NCBI RefSeq assembly: GCF_042429765.1
Contig: NZ_JBHLZU010000015.1
Coordinates: 62,001-126,000 of the forward strand
Length of the DNA: 64,000 bases
Direction of reading: 5' to 3'
Source: Allokutzneria oryzae
Lineage (GTDB): Bacteria; Actinomycetota; Actinomycetes; Mycobacteriales; Pseudonocardiaceae
Below are positions 25,127 to 34,299 of this stretch, in pieces. Position numbers and translations under genes: made by a program. The notes below the pieces were generated by a model. It was not told where the DNA came from. It saw nothing but the letters and a program-made list of their open reading frames with translations, and searched no databases. Positions within the stretch are counted from its first letter, which is position 1. Each line of letters opens with the position of its first letter.

Positions 25127-26833
25127 TCACCCACAGAACCGCTGCTCCGCGGCGACCGGGTCGGCGGGCACCCGCAGCGACGTCCTGTCGAAGGCACCGA
25201 GGAAGTTGTCCACGAACCGCTCCCAGGTCAGCGGCGCGCGCACGGACTCCTGGAGCTCCGCGAGGTCACCGCAGGCCAGCGCCCGCCTGGCCGCCGCGTT
25301 CTCCTCGGTGGGCGCGCCGTAGTCGGCGGTGATCCACACGCGCGGCAGCTGCTTCTCGTGGCCCACCCGGCCGCCCCGGTTCGTCAGCTCCAGGTGCGCG
25401 GCCAGCGGGTAGGCCAGCCCGAGCGGGTCGACCGCCGGCTGCTCCAGCGTCGTGATCGCGCCCGCGGAGCCGAGAACCGGCCAGACGAGCGCGACCCGCT
25501 CCTCCCGGTTCGGGGACAGCGGCTCGCTCCTCGGCTTGTCGATGGCGAACACCAGCTCGCGCTTGGCGGACATGACCCAGCCGTGCTTCTCCCGCTGCGG
25601 GTTGACGTAGTCCTGCTTGGAGATCGGGTTGGCGACGCCGTTCTTCCGCACGTAGAAGCCCCGTTCGTCGGCGACGCCGAACGGGCCGAGGCCAGGGGAG
25701 TACAGCGGGCGCAGCATCACCGCGGCGAGCACCGCCCACGCGCCGAGCGCGAGGCTCGACCACTTCAGCACCTCGCGGTTCTCCGGCCTTGGCAGGCAGA
25801 AGAACGGCAGCATGATCAGGAGCAGGCCCGGAAGCAGCATGCGGCCGTGCATGAAGTCGCCGCCGACCTTGGTCACGTAGGTCATCGACAGCGCGCCCGC
25901 GACGACCGGCGCGAGCGTGAGGACGCGGTCCACCCGGCCGACGCGCCGCCGCAGACCGGCCCAGAGCACGATCCCCGCGGGGATCAGAACCCCGTAGGTG
26001 AGGAACAGGTCGAAGAAGTAGCCGAGGCCGCGCAGCCAGTGCGACTCCGACGCCTCCTTGCTGATCGCGGGCAGCGGAACGAGGATGCCGTAGTACCCCA
26101 TCCGGAAGACCTGGTAGGCCACCGGCACAGCACCCGCGACGGCGAGCAGCCGGATGGTGTCGCGCCGCCCCGGCCGGTGCACCAGCCACAGCGCGACCAG
26201 GAACACGATCGACACGAGCGCGAGGTCGGGGCGCACGAGCGGTCCGAGGCCGAGCACGAACGCGAGCCCGTAGAGGTTGGCCTGGTCGTTGTCGCGCGAG
26301 CGGAGCAGCAGCCACCAGCCGCCGGTGATCCAGGCGAAGGCGAGGCCGGTCTCCAGTCCGGAGGTGGCGAAGTCCCACATCGGCGACAGCGCGAGCACGA
26401 CGACCACGCCCGCCGGGACCGTGACCCCGCCGTGCAGCCGCTGCGCGCCCGTCACCGCGAGGGCGACGGCCGCGGCGGTCATGGCGAGCCCGAGGTACAC
26501 CGCGGCCTCGGCCAGGTTGTCGGGCACGATGAACCCGACAACCACGAGTAACCACTGCCAGAGGGTGCCGGTGGAGGTCTCCGCGCGTTCGCCCGCGTTG
26601 TAGACCGGACCGTTGCCCGCGAGGATCTGCTCGACCGCGCGCACGTAGATCAGGCCGTCGTCGGAGATCCACCGGCGGGTGTACCCGGCGACCAGGATCA
26701 CCGCGACGGCGGCAACCGCGACGCCGGTATTCCATCGACGAGAAGAAGCGTCCGTAGTCTTTTCGTTGTTTACCGTAACGGCATCCGTGGTTGCTTTCGG
26801 ATTTCCTATCTCGCCGGACGGTGCGACAGTCAC
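25127..26833 (-). CDS. AftB/ZomB-like GT-C arabinofuranosyltransferase
   Basis: GTG 26833 follows AGGAGAG at 6 nt; the longer frame upstream is not protein-like. The 568-residue membrane protein has ~10 helices and a GT-C pattern: RRWISDDGLIYVRAVEQIL with the acidic pair at 58-59, GNGPVYNAGERAETSTGTLW, and VRPDLALVS. This closely resembles mycobacterial AftB (Rv3805c), which adds terminal beta-1,2-arabinofuranose to arabinogalactan and lipoarabinomannan from decaprenyl-phospho-arabinose. The soluble C-terminal ~150 residues lie outside the membrane. No other arabinan genes are nearby. Confidence 0.72.
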   Translation of the reverse strand: MTVAPSGEIGNPKATTDAVTVNNEKTTDASSRRWNTGVAVAAVAVILVAGYTRRWISDDGLIYVRAVEQILAGNGPVYNAGERAETSTGTLWQWLLVVVGFIVPDNLAEAAVYLGLAMTAAAVALAVTGAQRLHGGVTVPAGVVVVLALSPMWDFATSGLETGLAFAWITGGWWLLLRSRDNDQANLYGLAFVLGLGPLVRPDLALVSIVFLVALWLVHRPGRRDTIRLLAVAGAVPVAYQVFRMGYYGILVPLPAISKEASESHWLRGLGYFFDLFLTYGVLIPAGIVLWAGLRRRVGRVDRVLTLAPVVAGALSMTYVTKVGGDFMHGRMLLPGLLLIMLPFFCLPRPENREVLKWSSLALGAWAVLAAVMLRPLYSPGLGPFGVADERGFYVRKNGVANPISKQDYVNPQREKHGWVMSAKRELVFAIDKPRSEPLSPNREERVALVWPVLGSAGAITTLEQPAVDPLGLAYPLAAHLELTNRGGRVGHEKQLPRVWITADYGAPTEENAAARRALACGDLAELQESVRAPLTWERFVDNFLGAFDRTSLRVPADPVAAEQRFCG

Positions 26834-27400
26834 GAATTGCTCTCCTGGCTTTGCTGCTACCCTCTTCGGCTTCCCGCCATTTATAGTGTGAACGCCGTTG
26901 TCTGTGTCGTTCGGGGTGTCGAACGGTAGCGTTCTCCCTGGTCTGGGCGGTCGCAAACTGCGAAAAGCGACCTCACTCGAAGAATCTGCGCTCTGTCTCC
27001 TCGGGATTCTCCGGCGTTCGGTGACCGGTCCGCGCGAACGTCCGGAGTTCCCCAGTGCTCCGCTTGACAGCGCCCGTTTCGCGGTCCTGTCGTCCTCGGG
27101 CGGCAGGCGGGCCGCGATCGGTGAGGGCGGGGGCGACGTGTCCTTGTGGGACGACCGGACGAGGCCGTCGTGCGCCTCTGCCGGACGCTCGCCGCCTCCC
27201 GTGCGGCCCCCCGCACTCGCGCTCCTGGAGAGCTGCGAGGTGTGAGCTGACTTACCCCAGTTCGGGTGATGGCCTGCTCGGCCCGCCTTCGACGTGGCCC
27301 AGACGCGCCGTGCCGGAGCGAGCGGTCTACGATCCCCTCGGATGTCCGGGCAGGCTACGTATGCCCGCATCAGGCGGTGAAGTACAGCTCAGGAGGCATC
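26834..27400. other. 567-bp intergenic region between divergent aftB-like gene and ctaD
   Basis: No gene is supported here; open frames are short and lack protein-like composition. Minus-strand TATAAA (26880-26885) is a likely -10 for the aftB-like gene, giving a ~40-nt leader. On the plus strand the ctaD ribosome site AGGAGG is at 27391-27396. TACGAT near 27329 and TTGACA at 27064-27069 are possible promoter pieces, but neither has a good partner. Confidence 0.5.
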
Positions 27401-29170
27401 GTGACGGCCGTAGCCCCCCAGCCGATCGCCACGCGTCCTTACGCGACGCGCGAGTCGGTCAAGGGTTCGTTCCTGCTGCGGATGTTCCGCACGACGGATC
27501 ACAAGCAAATCGGGATCATGTACATCGTCACGGCGATGGCGTTCTTCCTGGTCGGCGGCGTCATGGCGATGCTGATGAGGACCGAGCTCGCCGTGCCTGG
27601 CATGCAGGTGCTCTCGCAGGAGCAGTACAACCAGCTGTTCACCATGCACGGCACGGTGATGCTGCTGCTGTACGCGACGCCGATCGTCTTCGGCTTCGCC
27701 AACTTCGTCCTGCCGCTGCAGATCGGCTCGCCCGACGTGGCGTTCCCGCGGCTCAACGCCTTCTCGTACTGGCTCTACCTCTTCGGTGGCCTCATCGTGA
27801 TGGCGGGCTTCATCACCCCCGGCGGTGCCGCCGACTTCGGCTGGTTCGCCTACACGCCGCTCTCGGACGCGATCCACTCGCCTGGCGTCGGCGCTGACCT
27901 GTGGATCTCCGGCCTGGTCGTCGGTGGTCTCGGCACCATCCTCGGCGCCGTCAACATGATCACCACCGTGGTCTGCCTGCGCGCGCCCGGTATGACCATG
28001 TACCGGATGCCGATCTTCACCTGGAACATCCTGATCACCAGCCTCCTGGTGCTGATCGCGTTCCCGATCCTGACCGCCGCGCTGCTCGGCCTGATGGCCG
28101 ACCGCCACCTGGGTGCGCACGTGTTCGACCCGGCCAACGGCGGCGTGATCCTGTGGCAGCACCTGTTCTGGTTCTTCGGCCACCCCGAGGTCTACATCGT
28201 GGCGCTGCCGTTCTTCGGCATCGTCTCCGAGATCTTCCCGGTGTTCAGCCGCAAGCCGATCTTCGGCTACAAGGGCCTGGTCTGGGCGACGCTGGGCATC
28301 GCGGCCCTGTCCGTCGCGGTGTGGGCGCACCACATGTACGCCACCGGCGCCGTGCTGCTGCCGTTCTTCGCCTTCATGACCTTCCTCATCGCCGTGCCGA
28401 CCGGCGTGAAGTTCTTCAACTGGATCGGCACGATGTGGAAGGGGCAGCTCACCTTCGAGACGCCCATGCTGTTCAGCATCGGCTTCATCGTGACCTTCCT
28501 CTTCGGTGGTCTGTCCGGCGTCCTGCTTGCCGCCCCCGCCATCGACTTCCACGTCTCCGACAGCTACTTCGTGGTGGCGCACTTCCACTACGTGCTCTAC
28601 GGCACCATCGCCTTCGCCACCTTCGCCGGCGTCTACTTCTGGTTCCCGAAGATGACCGGCCGGATGATGGACGAGCCGCTGGGCAAGCTGCACTTCTGGA
28701 CGACCTTCGTCGGCTTCCACCTGACGTTCCTCGTCCAGCACTGGCTCGGCAACGAGGGCATGCCCCGCCGCTACGCGGACTACCTGCCCAGCGACGGCTT
28801 CACCACGCTGAACATGATCTCCACCATCGGCGCCTACATCCTCGGCGCGTCGATGCTGCCGTTCCTGTGGAACGCCTTCAAGAGCTACCGCTACGGCGAG
28901 ATCGTGACCGTGGACGACCCGTGGGGCTACGGCAACTCCCTGGAGTGGGCGACCTCCTGCCCGCCGCCGCGGCACAACTTCACCGAGCTGCCCAGGATCC
29001 GTTCCGAGCGCCCCGCGTTCGAGCTGCACTACCCGCACATGGTCGAGCGCTTCCGCGCCGAGGCGCACATCGGTGGCAAGCACGGCAAGGCGACACCGGC
29101 GCCTTCCGAGGTGGCGGCGGCCGCGGTGCAGGCGGACGACGAGACCAAGGGTGACCCCACCGCCAAGTAG
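27401..29170 (+). CDS. ctaD: cytochrome c oxidase subunit I (aa3 type)
   Basis: GTG 27401 follows AGGAGG. The 589-residue, 12-helix protein holds the haem-copper signature: TMHGTVMLLLYATP with the low-spin haem His, WQHLFWFFGHPEVYIVALP with the CuB His and cross-linked Tyr, HHMYATG, and VVAHFHYVLYGT with the high-spin and low-spin haem ligands. It reduces O2 and pumps protons in the bcc-aa3 respiratory chain. No other cox subunit is adjacent, as in many actinobacteria where ctaD stands alone next to serB. A strong terminator follows. Confidence 0.95.
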   Translation: MTAVAPQPIATRPYATRESVKGSFLLRMFRTTDHKQIGIMYIVTAMAFFLVGGVMAMLMRTELAVPGMQVLSQEQYNQLFTMHGTVMLLLYATPIVFGFANFVLPLQIGSPDVAFPRLNAFSYWLYLFGGLIVMAGFITPGGAADFGWFAYTPLSDAIHSPGVGADLWISGLVVGGLGTILGAVNMITTVVCLRAPGMTMYRMPIFTWNILITSLLVLIAFPILTAALLGLMADRHLGAHVFDPANGGVILWQHLFWFFGHPEVYIVALPFFGIVSEIFPVFSRKPIFGYKGLVWATLGIAALSVAVWAHHMYATGAVLLPFFAFMTFLIAVPTGVKFFNWIGTMWKGQLTFETPMLFSIGFIVTFLFGGLSGVLLAAPAIDFHVSDSYFVVAHFHYVLYGTIAFATFAGVYFWFPKMTGRMMDEPLGKLHFWTTFVGFHLTFLVQHWLGNEGMPRRYADYLPSDGFTTLNMISTIGAYILGASMLPFLWNAFKSYRYGEIVTVDDPWGYGNSLEWATSCPPPRHNFTELPRIRSERPAFELHYPHMVERFRAEAHIGGKHGKATPAPSEVAAAAVQADDETKGDPTAK

Positions 29171-29195
29171 GCAGTACCGCAAGCAGTGCTCGACG

Positions 29196-29229
29196 ACGAG
29201 CCCCTGGGCAGCGATGCCCAGGGGCTCGT
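29196..29229 (+). terminator. strong hairpin terminator after ctaD
   Basis: A perfect 15-bp inverted repeat (29196-29210 and 29215-29229, ACGAGCCCCTGGGCA) has a GCGA tetraloop, followed by TCGCTTTC. It lies 25 bp past the ctaD stop and before the serB ribosome site. Confidence 0.85.
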
Positions 29230-29263
29230 TCGCTTTCTCCCAGCCGAAGAGGAGCCAGAAACC

Positions 29264-30499
29264 GTGACCGGCCCGAACGCCACCCCCGTGCTGATGACCG
29301 TGACCGGCCCGGACAAGCCGGGCGTGACCTCCGTGCTCTTCGCCGCGCTGACCAGGCACGGCGTGGAGGTGCTCGACGTCGAGCAGGTGGTGATCAGGGG
29401 CAGGCTGGTGCTCGGCGTGCTGGTCTCCACCGAGCACGACCCCGAGGGCCTGCAGGAGGCGGTGGAGCAGGCCATGGCCACGGTGCGGATGCAGGTCGAC
29501 GTCGAGGTCGGCGCGGATGTCCGGTCCACATCGCAGCTGGCCTCCACCCACCAGCTGATCGTGATGGGCCGCCCGGTCACCGCGCGCGCCTTCACCGAGG
29601 TCTCCCGCAGGCTCGCCGCGCTGAACACCAACATCGACTCGATCCGCAGAGTCGCGGACTACCCGGTCACCGGCCTGGAGCTGTCGGTGAGCACGGCGAC
29701 CCAGACCCCGCAGGGCGATGCCGAGCTGCGCGCGGCCATGGTGGAGCTCTCCGCCCGCATCGGCGTGGACATCGCGGTGGAGCAGGCGGGTCTGGCGCGC
29801 CGGGCGAAGCGCCTGGTGGTCTTCGACGTGGACTCCACGCTGATCCAGGGCGAGGTCATCGAGATGCTCGCGGCCAAGGCGGGCCACGAGGACGAGGTCC
29901 GCGGGATCACCGAGGAGGCGATGCGCGGGGAGCTGGACTTCGGCCAGTCCCTGGAGCGCCGGGTCGCGCTGCTGAAGGGCCTGCCGGAGAAGGCGCTCGA
30001 CGAGGTCGCCGCCGAGCTGGAGCTGACCCCGGGAGCGCGGACCACGGTGCGCACGCTCAAGCGGCTCGGCTTCCGCTGCGGCGTGGTGTCCGGCGGCTTC
30101 ACCCAGGTCGTGCTGCGCCTGGCGGAGGACCTCGACCTGGACTTCTGCGCCGCCAACGACCTGGAGGTCGTCGACGGGGTGCTGACCGGTCGCGTCGTCG
30201 GAGCGGTGGTCGACCGCGAGGGCAAGGCCGCCGCGCTGCGCCGCTTCGCCGACGAGTACGACATCCCGCTCGCGCAGTGCGTCGCGGTAGGTGACGGCGC
30301 CAACGACATCGACATGCTCTCCACCGCGGGCCTCGGGGTGGCTTTCAACGCCAAGCCGGCGCTGCGCGAGGTCGCCGACACCGCGCTCTCGCTGCCGTTC
30401 CTGGACGCGGTGCTGTTCGTGCTCGGCGTGACCAGAGCCGAGGTGGAGGCCGCCGACGCCGCGGACGGCCTGCCCGCCGAGCGCATCGAGATCGAGTGA
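29264..30499 (+). CDS. serB: phosphoserine phosphatase with N-terminal ACT domains
   Basis: GTG 29264 is chosen with AGAGGAG just upstream. The 411-residue protein has two ACT-like regulatory units (about 6-85 and 90-165: LMTVTGPDKPGVTSVLFAAL, then HQLIVMGRPVTARAF) and a HAD phosphatase domain with FDVDSTLI (nucleophile Asp), VVSGGFTQV and GDGANDIDML. It hydrolyses O-phosphoserine, the last step of serine synthesis; the ACT part suggests amino-acid control. Phosphoserine is also the CysM substrate encoded at 42 kb. It directly abuts the next gene. Confidence 0.92.
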   Translation: MTGPNATPVLMTVTGPDKPGVTSVLFAALTRHGVEVLDVEQVVIRGRLVLGVLVSTEHDPEGLQEAVEQAMATVRMQVDVEVGADVRSTSQLASTHQLIVMGRPVTARAFTEVSRRLAALNTNIDSIRRVADYPVTGLELSVSTATQTPQGDAELRAAMVELSARIGVDIAVEQAGLARRAKRLVVFDVDSTLIQGEVIEMLAAKAGHEDEVRGITEEAMRGELDFGQSLERRVALLKGLPEKALDEVAAELELTPGARTTVRTLKRLGFRCGVVSGGFTQVVLRLAEDLDLDFCAANDLEVVDGVLTGRVVGAVVDREGKAAALRRFADEYDIPLAQCVAVGDGANDIDMLSTAGLGVAFNAKPALREVADTALSLPFLDAVLFVLGVTRAEVEAADAADGLPAERIEIE

Positions 30500-31300
30500 T
30501 TGACTGACCCCGTGCTCGCCACCGCCTCGATCCTCGACCCGCTCGCCGACCGCTACGTCTCGTGGCTCCGCCTCAGCGCTGAGTCCACAGTGGACACCTC
30601 GGACGAGCGGCCGGAGCTGGTGCGCGCCATGCCCATGGTCCTGCGCATCGAGAAGGCCGACCCGCCGTCCCGCGCCGCGTTGCTGGCGGCGGCGGCCTCC
30701 TCGGCGATCGCGGTGTGCCTGGACCCGCTCGCCGCGCCGGGACAGCCGTGGCACGACGAGGTGCACGCGTGGATGTGCGGCCGCATCCGCAAGGTCTCCC
30801 GCCGCGCGCGGGGGGCCCACTGGGCGGCCGTGCAGGACCTGCCGGGAGTGACCGTGGCGCGTGACGGCGCCGAGGTCCGGTCACTGCTTCCGGGCCTCGT
30901 GGTCGAGACGCCGAAGGTGCTGAGCCGCCTCCAGATCTCCGGAAGCGAGCTGCCGGAGGACCCGTCCCCGGCGGCGCTGCCGGACGCGGTGCCCGTGCTG
31001 TGGCTCAACCCCGACGCGGCGATGACCGTGGGCAAGGCGGCGGCACAGGTCGGCCACGCCACGATGCTGGCGGCGGCCCTGCTGCACGCCGACGGCAAGG
31101 GCGCCGACCTGGCGGACTGGGCCGAAGCGGGATTCCCCTGCACGGTCAGGAAAGCGGACCCGGCCCGTTGGCGCTCACTCCACCCGGGCGACGATCCCGC
31201 CCACGCCTGGCGGTCCAAGCGCGTCGTGGCGGTCCGCGACGCGGGCTTCACCGAGGTCGATCCCGGCACCATCACCGTCATCACCCAGTGGCCCGCCTGA
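30500..31300 (+). CDS. Pth2-like peptidyl-tRNA hydrolase domain protein
   Basis: The gene starts at TTG 30500, right after the serB stop (TGATTG), so it is translationally coupled. The 266 residues have an N-terminal helical part of unknown type and a C-terminal Pth2-like domain (about 165-265) with MTVGKAAAQVGHATMLAA, the Lys/Gln/His core of archaeal-type peptidyl-tRNA hydrolase. Whether it hydrolyses peptidyl-tRNA is unproven; many actinobacterial relatives are annotated only by this domain. A GTCCACAGTGGAC palindrome sits inside the gene at 30583. Confidence 0.75.
   Translation: MTDPVLATASILDPLADRYVSWLRLSAESTVDTSDERPELVRAMPMVLRIEKADPPSRAALLAAAASSAIAVCLDPLAAPGQPWHDEVHAWMCGRIRKVSRRARGAHWAAVQDLPGVTVARDGAEVRSLLPGLVVETPKVLSRLQISGSELPEDPSPAALPDAVPVLWLNPDAAMTVGKAAAQVGHATMLAAALLHADGKGADLADWAEAGFPCTVRKADPARWRSLHPGDDPAHAWRSKRVVAVRDAGFTEVDPGTITVITQWPA
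30583..30595. repeat. GTCCACAGTGGAC palindrome, site 1
   Basis: This perfect 6+1+6 palindrome inside the Pth2-like gene is read as Ser-Thr-Val-Asp with the rare Thr codon ACA. Identical or W-swapped sites occur at 35318, 57118 and 58943. Confidence 0.7.
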
Positions 31301-31345
31301 CCCACTTCCCCGCGTGACCAACAACTCCCTCCGACCGCCGACGTT

Positions 31346-31410
31346 TCGCGTTTTGTACGCATAACGCGCGTAGGAGCGCGCCAAATTCGCGTTATGCGTA
31401 CAAAACGCGA
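31346..31410. terminator. 65-bp hairpin between convergent pth2-like and dinG genes
   Basis: Perfect 23-bp arms (31346-31368, beginning TCGCGTTTTGTACGC, and 31388-31410) enclose a 19-nt loop. The architecture copies that of the 62-bp hairpins at 18326 and 23999, but the sequence is unrelated. The T-run and A-run in the arms suit termination in both directions. Confidence 0.8.
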
Positions 31411-31456
31411 CTACGCGCGGCCCCCAGGATGAGGAGGCGGGGCGGAGTGGAGTGGG

Positions 31457-33520
31457 TTAGTCGGTGTTGATGCGTTCCAGGGCGCTGCGGACCACGGCGG
31501 GGTCGGTGGTGGTCCAGAACGGCGGCAGCGACGCGCGCAGGAAGCCGCTGTAGCGGGCGGTCATCAACCGCGGGTCGAGTACGGCGATCACGCCCTTGTC
31601 GTCGTTCGAGCGCAGGAGGCGGCCCGCTCCCTGGGCGAGCAGGAGCGCCGCGTGCGTTCCGGCCACCGTGAGGAAGCCGTTGCCGCCGCGCGCCGACACC
31701 GCCTTCTGGCGCGCCGAGGCCAGCGGGTCGTCCGGACGCGGGAACGGGATGCGGTCCATCACCACGAGCTGGAGCGACGGTCCCGGGACGTCAACGCCCT
31801 GCCACAGCGACAGCGTGCCGAACAGGCAGGTCTCGACGTCCTCGGCGAACTTCTTCACCAGCTGGCCGGTCGCGTCGTCGCCCTGGCATAGGATCGGCTG
31901 CTCGATCCGCTTGCGCAGCTCCTCGGTGGCCTGCTTCGCCGCGCGCATCGAGGAGAACAGCCCGAGCGTGCGGCCGCCCGCGGCCTGGACGAGCTCGGTC
32001 AGCTCCGTCAGGTACTCCTCGGGAAGCCCGTCCCGCCCCGGCTGGGGCAGGTGCCTCGCGACGTAGAGGATGCCGCTGCGCTGGTGCTCGAACGGCGAGC
32101 CCACGTCGATCCCGGTCCACCGGGGACCGGCCGAGTCGGACGGGACCTCCTTCTCCGTCGCCGCGCCTTCCGCCCGCTTCGCGGTCGAGGACGGCGGCAG
32201 CCCCCACTGCCTGCCCAGGGTGTCGAAGGAGCCGCCGAGCGCGAGCGTCGCCGAGGTCAGCACGACCGAGCGCGGCCCGAACAGCTTCTCCCGCAACAGC
32301 CCGCCGACCGACAACGGCGCGACCCGCAGCGTCGGCGGCCGGATGCGCTCCCAGTCGCTGGAGAGCCACACCACGTCGCGCCGCTCCGCCTCCGGCGCCT
32401 CGAAGGCGCCGAGCAGCCGGTAGGCGGTGTCGTGCACCTCGTCGAGCGACGCCCGCGCGATCTTGCGGTTGGCGGTGCCGTCCAGGTCCTCCTTGCGCTC
32501 CGGCCCGAGCGCGGTGATGCAGGCGTGCGCGGCGTCGCGCACGGCGGCCAGCGACCCGGCCAGCGGCTTCGGCAGTGACTCCAGCCGTCCCGCCGCCACG
32601 TCGTCCATGATCAGCGCGAGCCCGTCCGCGCTCTCCGCGAGCCGGTCGGCGACGTCCTGGTCGATCAGCCTGCCCACCCGGCGCGCCGCCGTGCCGACCA
32701 TGCCGGAGGTGAGCTCGTTGGTGGCCACCGAGGTCACCCGGTCCACCAGGTCGTGCGCCTCGTCGATGATCACGACGTCGTGCTCGGGCAGCACCTTGTA
32801 GCCCTCAAGCGCGTCGATGGCCAGCAGCGCGTGGTTGGTGACCACGACGTCGGCCTTGCCGGCCTCGGCCCGCGCGCGCTCGGCGAAGCAGTCAACGCCG
32901 ACCGGGCACTTGCTCACGCCGAGGCACTCCTTGGCGGTGACCGACACCTGCCGCCACGCCTGGTCGGTCACGCCGGGCACGAGCTCGTCGCGGTCACCGG
33001 TCTCGGTCTCCGACGACCACTCGTGCAGCCGCTTCACCTGCCGCCCCATCGCGGAGATCGCGAACTGGTCGAACAGCGCGTTGTCCTCGGGCTCGTCGTC
33101 GATCTCGCCGTGGATCTTGTGCATGCACAGGTAGTTGCGGCGGCCCTTGAGGATGGCGAAGCGCGGCTCCCGCCCGAGCAGCGGCGTGAGCGTCTTCGCC
33201 AGCCGGGGCAGGTCCCGGTCGACGAGCTGGCGCTGCAACGCGATGGTCGCGGTGGACACCACGACGGTGGCCTCGGCGGCGACGGCGTGCCGCAGCGCGG
33301 GCACGAGGTAGGCCAGCGACTTGCCTGTGCCGGTGCCCGCCTGCACGGCCAGGTGCTCACCACTGGTGATGGTGTGCGCGACGGCCTCGGCCATCGTGAG
33401 CTGCCCGGGGCGCTCCGACCCGCCGACCGCCTCGACGGCGGCGGCGAGCAGCGCACGAACCTCGGGGATCTCGTGCGGTTTCCGCGTCGCGGTCAGGGTG
33501 CTCGGGGAGGCAGGGGACAC
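31457..33520 (-). CDS. dinG: DinG/XPD-family ATP-dependent DNA helicase
   Basis: The 687-residue superfamily 2 helicase has Walker A QAGTGTGKSLAYL, DEAH (VVIIDEAHDLVD) and C-terminal motif VI QGAGRLLR. Four cysteines between motifs I and II (NYLCMHK and KECLGVSKCPVGVDCF) form the iron-sulfur site expected for DinG/XPD. It should unwind DNA 5' to 3' and resolve forks, R-loops or quadruplexes. GTG 33520 lies 1 bp after the nucleotidyltransferase stop, but a -10 box of its own may also drive it. Confidence 0.93.
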   Translation of the reverse strand: MSPASPSTLTATRKPHEIPEVRALLAAAVEAVGGSERPGQLTMAEAVAHTITSGEHLAVQAGTGTGKSLAYLVPALRHAVAAEATVVVSTATIALQRQLVDRDLPRLAKTLTPLLGREPRFAILKGRRNYLCMHKIHGEIDDEPEDNALFDQFAISAMGRQVKRLHEWSSETETGDRDELVPGVTDQAWRQVSVTAKECLGVSKCPVGVDCFAERARAEAGKADVVVTNHALLAIDALEGYKVLPEHDVVIIDEAHDLVDRVTSVATNELTSGMVGTAARRVGRLIDQDVADRLAESADGLALIMDDVAAGRLESLPKPLAGSLAAVRDAAHACITALGPERKEDLDGTANRKIARASLDEVHDTAYRLLGAFEAPEAERRDVVWLSSDWERIRPPTLRVAPLSVGGLLREKLFGPRSVVLTSATLALGGSFDTLGRQWGLPPSSTAKRAEGAATEKEVPSDSAGPRWTGIDVGSPFEHQRSGILYVARHLPQPGRDGLPEEYLTELTELVQAAGGRTLGLFSSMRAAKQATEELRKRIEQPILCQGDDATGQLVKKFAEDVETCLFGTLSLWQGVDVPGPSLQLVVMDRIPFPRPDDPLASARQKAVSARGGNGFLTVAGTHAALLLAQGAGRLLRSNDDKGVIAVLDPRLMTARYSGFLRASLPPFWTTTDPAVVRSALERINTD
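33357..33369. repeat. TCACCACTGGTGA palindrome
   Basis: This perfect 6+1+6 palindrome lies in the dinG coding region. The same arms with a central G (TCACCAGTGGTGA) occur at 34700-34712 in the secreted-protein gene. Confidence 0.5.
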
Positions 33521-33521
33521 G

Positions 33522-34292
33522 TCAGGAGACGCTACCGCGAGCCTCGGACAACTCGTGCAGCACGCGCTCGCCCACCGCGACGGCGGTCAGCCCGTGCCGG
33601 ACGGAGAGGCTGGTGGTTCTCCCCGCGCGTGCGGCGAGGATGTCGTCCAGGTCGGCCTTGAACTCCGGCCAGTGCTCCGCGGCGGCCCGTCCGGCCTGTG
33701 ACTTGCCGATGACCTCGCCAGTGCGCACGGTGTGCCACAGCCGGGGCGGTCCGAGCGCGATCCACACGATCGCCTGTGCGGATACGGGCGCGTCCGGCTT
33801 CTGCGCGTCGAGCAACGCCTTCGACTCGTTCAGCAGCGGTGCCCAGTACTCGTCGAAGTTGTCCTGGCAGAACCGCTTGGCCGCCTCGACGTCGGCGTGC
33901 GGCCTCGGTCGCCTGCCGCGCACGGTCTCGGCGGGACCGGCGAGCTGCAGCCACGTGATCGGGTTCAGCTGGAAGCTCCGCTCGGTGGTGCTGAGCACGC
34001 CCAGGTTCGCCCACGGCCCGTCCGCGACGTCGTCGGGGCGCCCGTCGAGCTCCCCGTCGCGGACGTAGACCGCCTCCACGCTGACCCCGGGTCCGGTGTG
34101 CGCGTCCGCGAGCACGGCGGGATCGGCGTCACTGGACAGCTCGACGACGACATCGAGGTCGGAGATCCCGGGTCGGTAGTCGTCGAGCACCGCCGAGCCG
34201 ACGACGTGCATCCCGGTGACGAGCCCGGGAGCCCTCGCGTCCAGTCTGTCCAAGTGGTCTCTGGCGACCGCGAGGGCCGTGCTCGTGATCAT
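33522..34292 (-). CDS. nucleotidyltransferase-domain protein (aminoglycoside adenylyltransferase-like)
   Basis: The 256-residue protein has the nucleotidyltransferase core VVGSAVLDDYRPGISDLDVVV (GS followed by D-x-D) near residue 30, and a helical C-terminal domain. The fold and length resemble ANT(3'')/ANT(9)-type adenylyltransferases and DUF4111 proteins. No resistance claim can be made from the motif alone; many chromosomal homologues have unknown substrates. ATG 34292 has a leaderless -10 box. It is immediately upstream of dinG. Confidence 0.78.
   Translation of the reverse strand: MITSTALAVARDHLDRLDARAPGLVTGMHVVGSAVLDDYRPGISDLDVVVELSSDADPAVLADAHTGPGVSVEAVYVRDGELDGRPDDVADGPWANLGVLSTTERSFQLNPITWLQLAGPAETVRGRRPRPHADVEAAKRFCQDNFDEYWAPLLNESKALLDAQKPDAPVSAQAIVWIALGPPRLWHTVRTGEVIGKSQAGRAAAEHWPEFKADLDDILAARAGRTTSLSVRHGLTAVAVGERVLHELSEARGSVS
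33529..33534 (-). promoter_or_regulatory. possible leaderless -10 box TAGCGT for dinG
   Basis: TAGCGT lies 8 nt before GTG 33520, inside the 3' end of the upstream gene. No ribosome site is visible for dinG. Confidence 0.35.
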
Positions 34293-34299
34293 GCCGACC

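Noticed and set aside
26898..27245. 115-codon plus-strand frame between the aftB-like gene and ctaD
   Set aside because: It has no ribosome site, no recognisable domain and Ser/Arg/Pro composition typical of non-coding GC-rich DNA.
26834..27370. N-terminal extension of the AftB-like gene
   Set aside because: The frame is open but has no membrane or domain character, and GTG 26833 has an excellent ribosome site.
27389..30820. 1143-codon minus-strand open frame opposite ctaD and serB
   Set aside because: It is His/Arg/Val/Gly-rich with no domain and lies exactly over two well-recognised plus-strand genes; a GC-skew shadow.
18326..31410. CRISPR-like repeats
   Set aside because: The repeated hairpins are single units kilobases apart, between convergent genes, without spacer arrays or cas genes.
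33522..34292. Aminoglycoside resistance gene
   Set aside because: The nucleotidyltransferase motif is clear, but the family includes many chromosomal proteins of unknown substrate, so no resistance claim is made.
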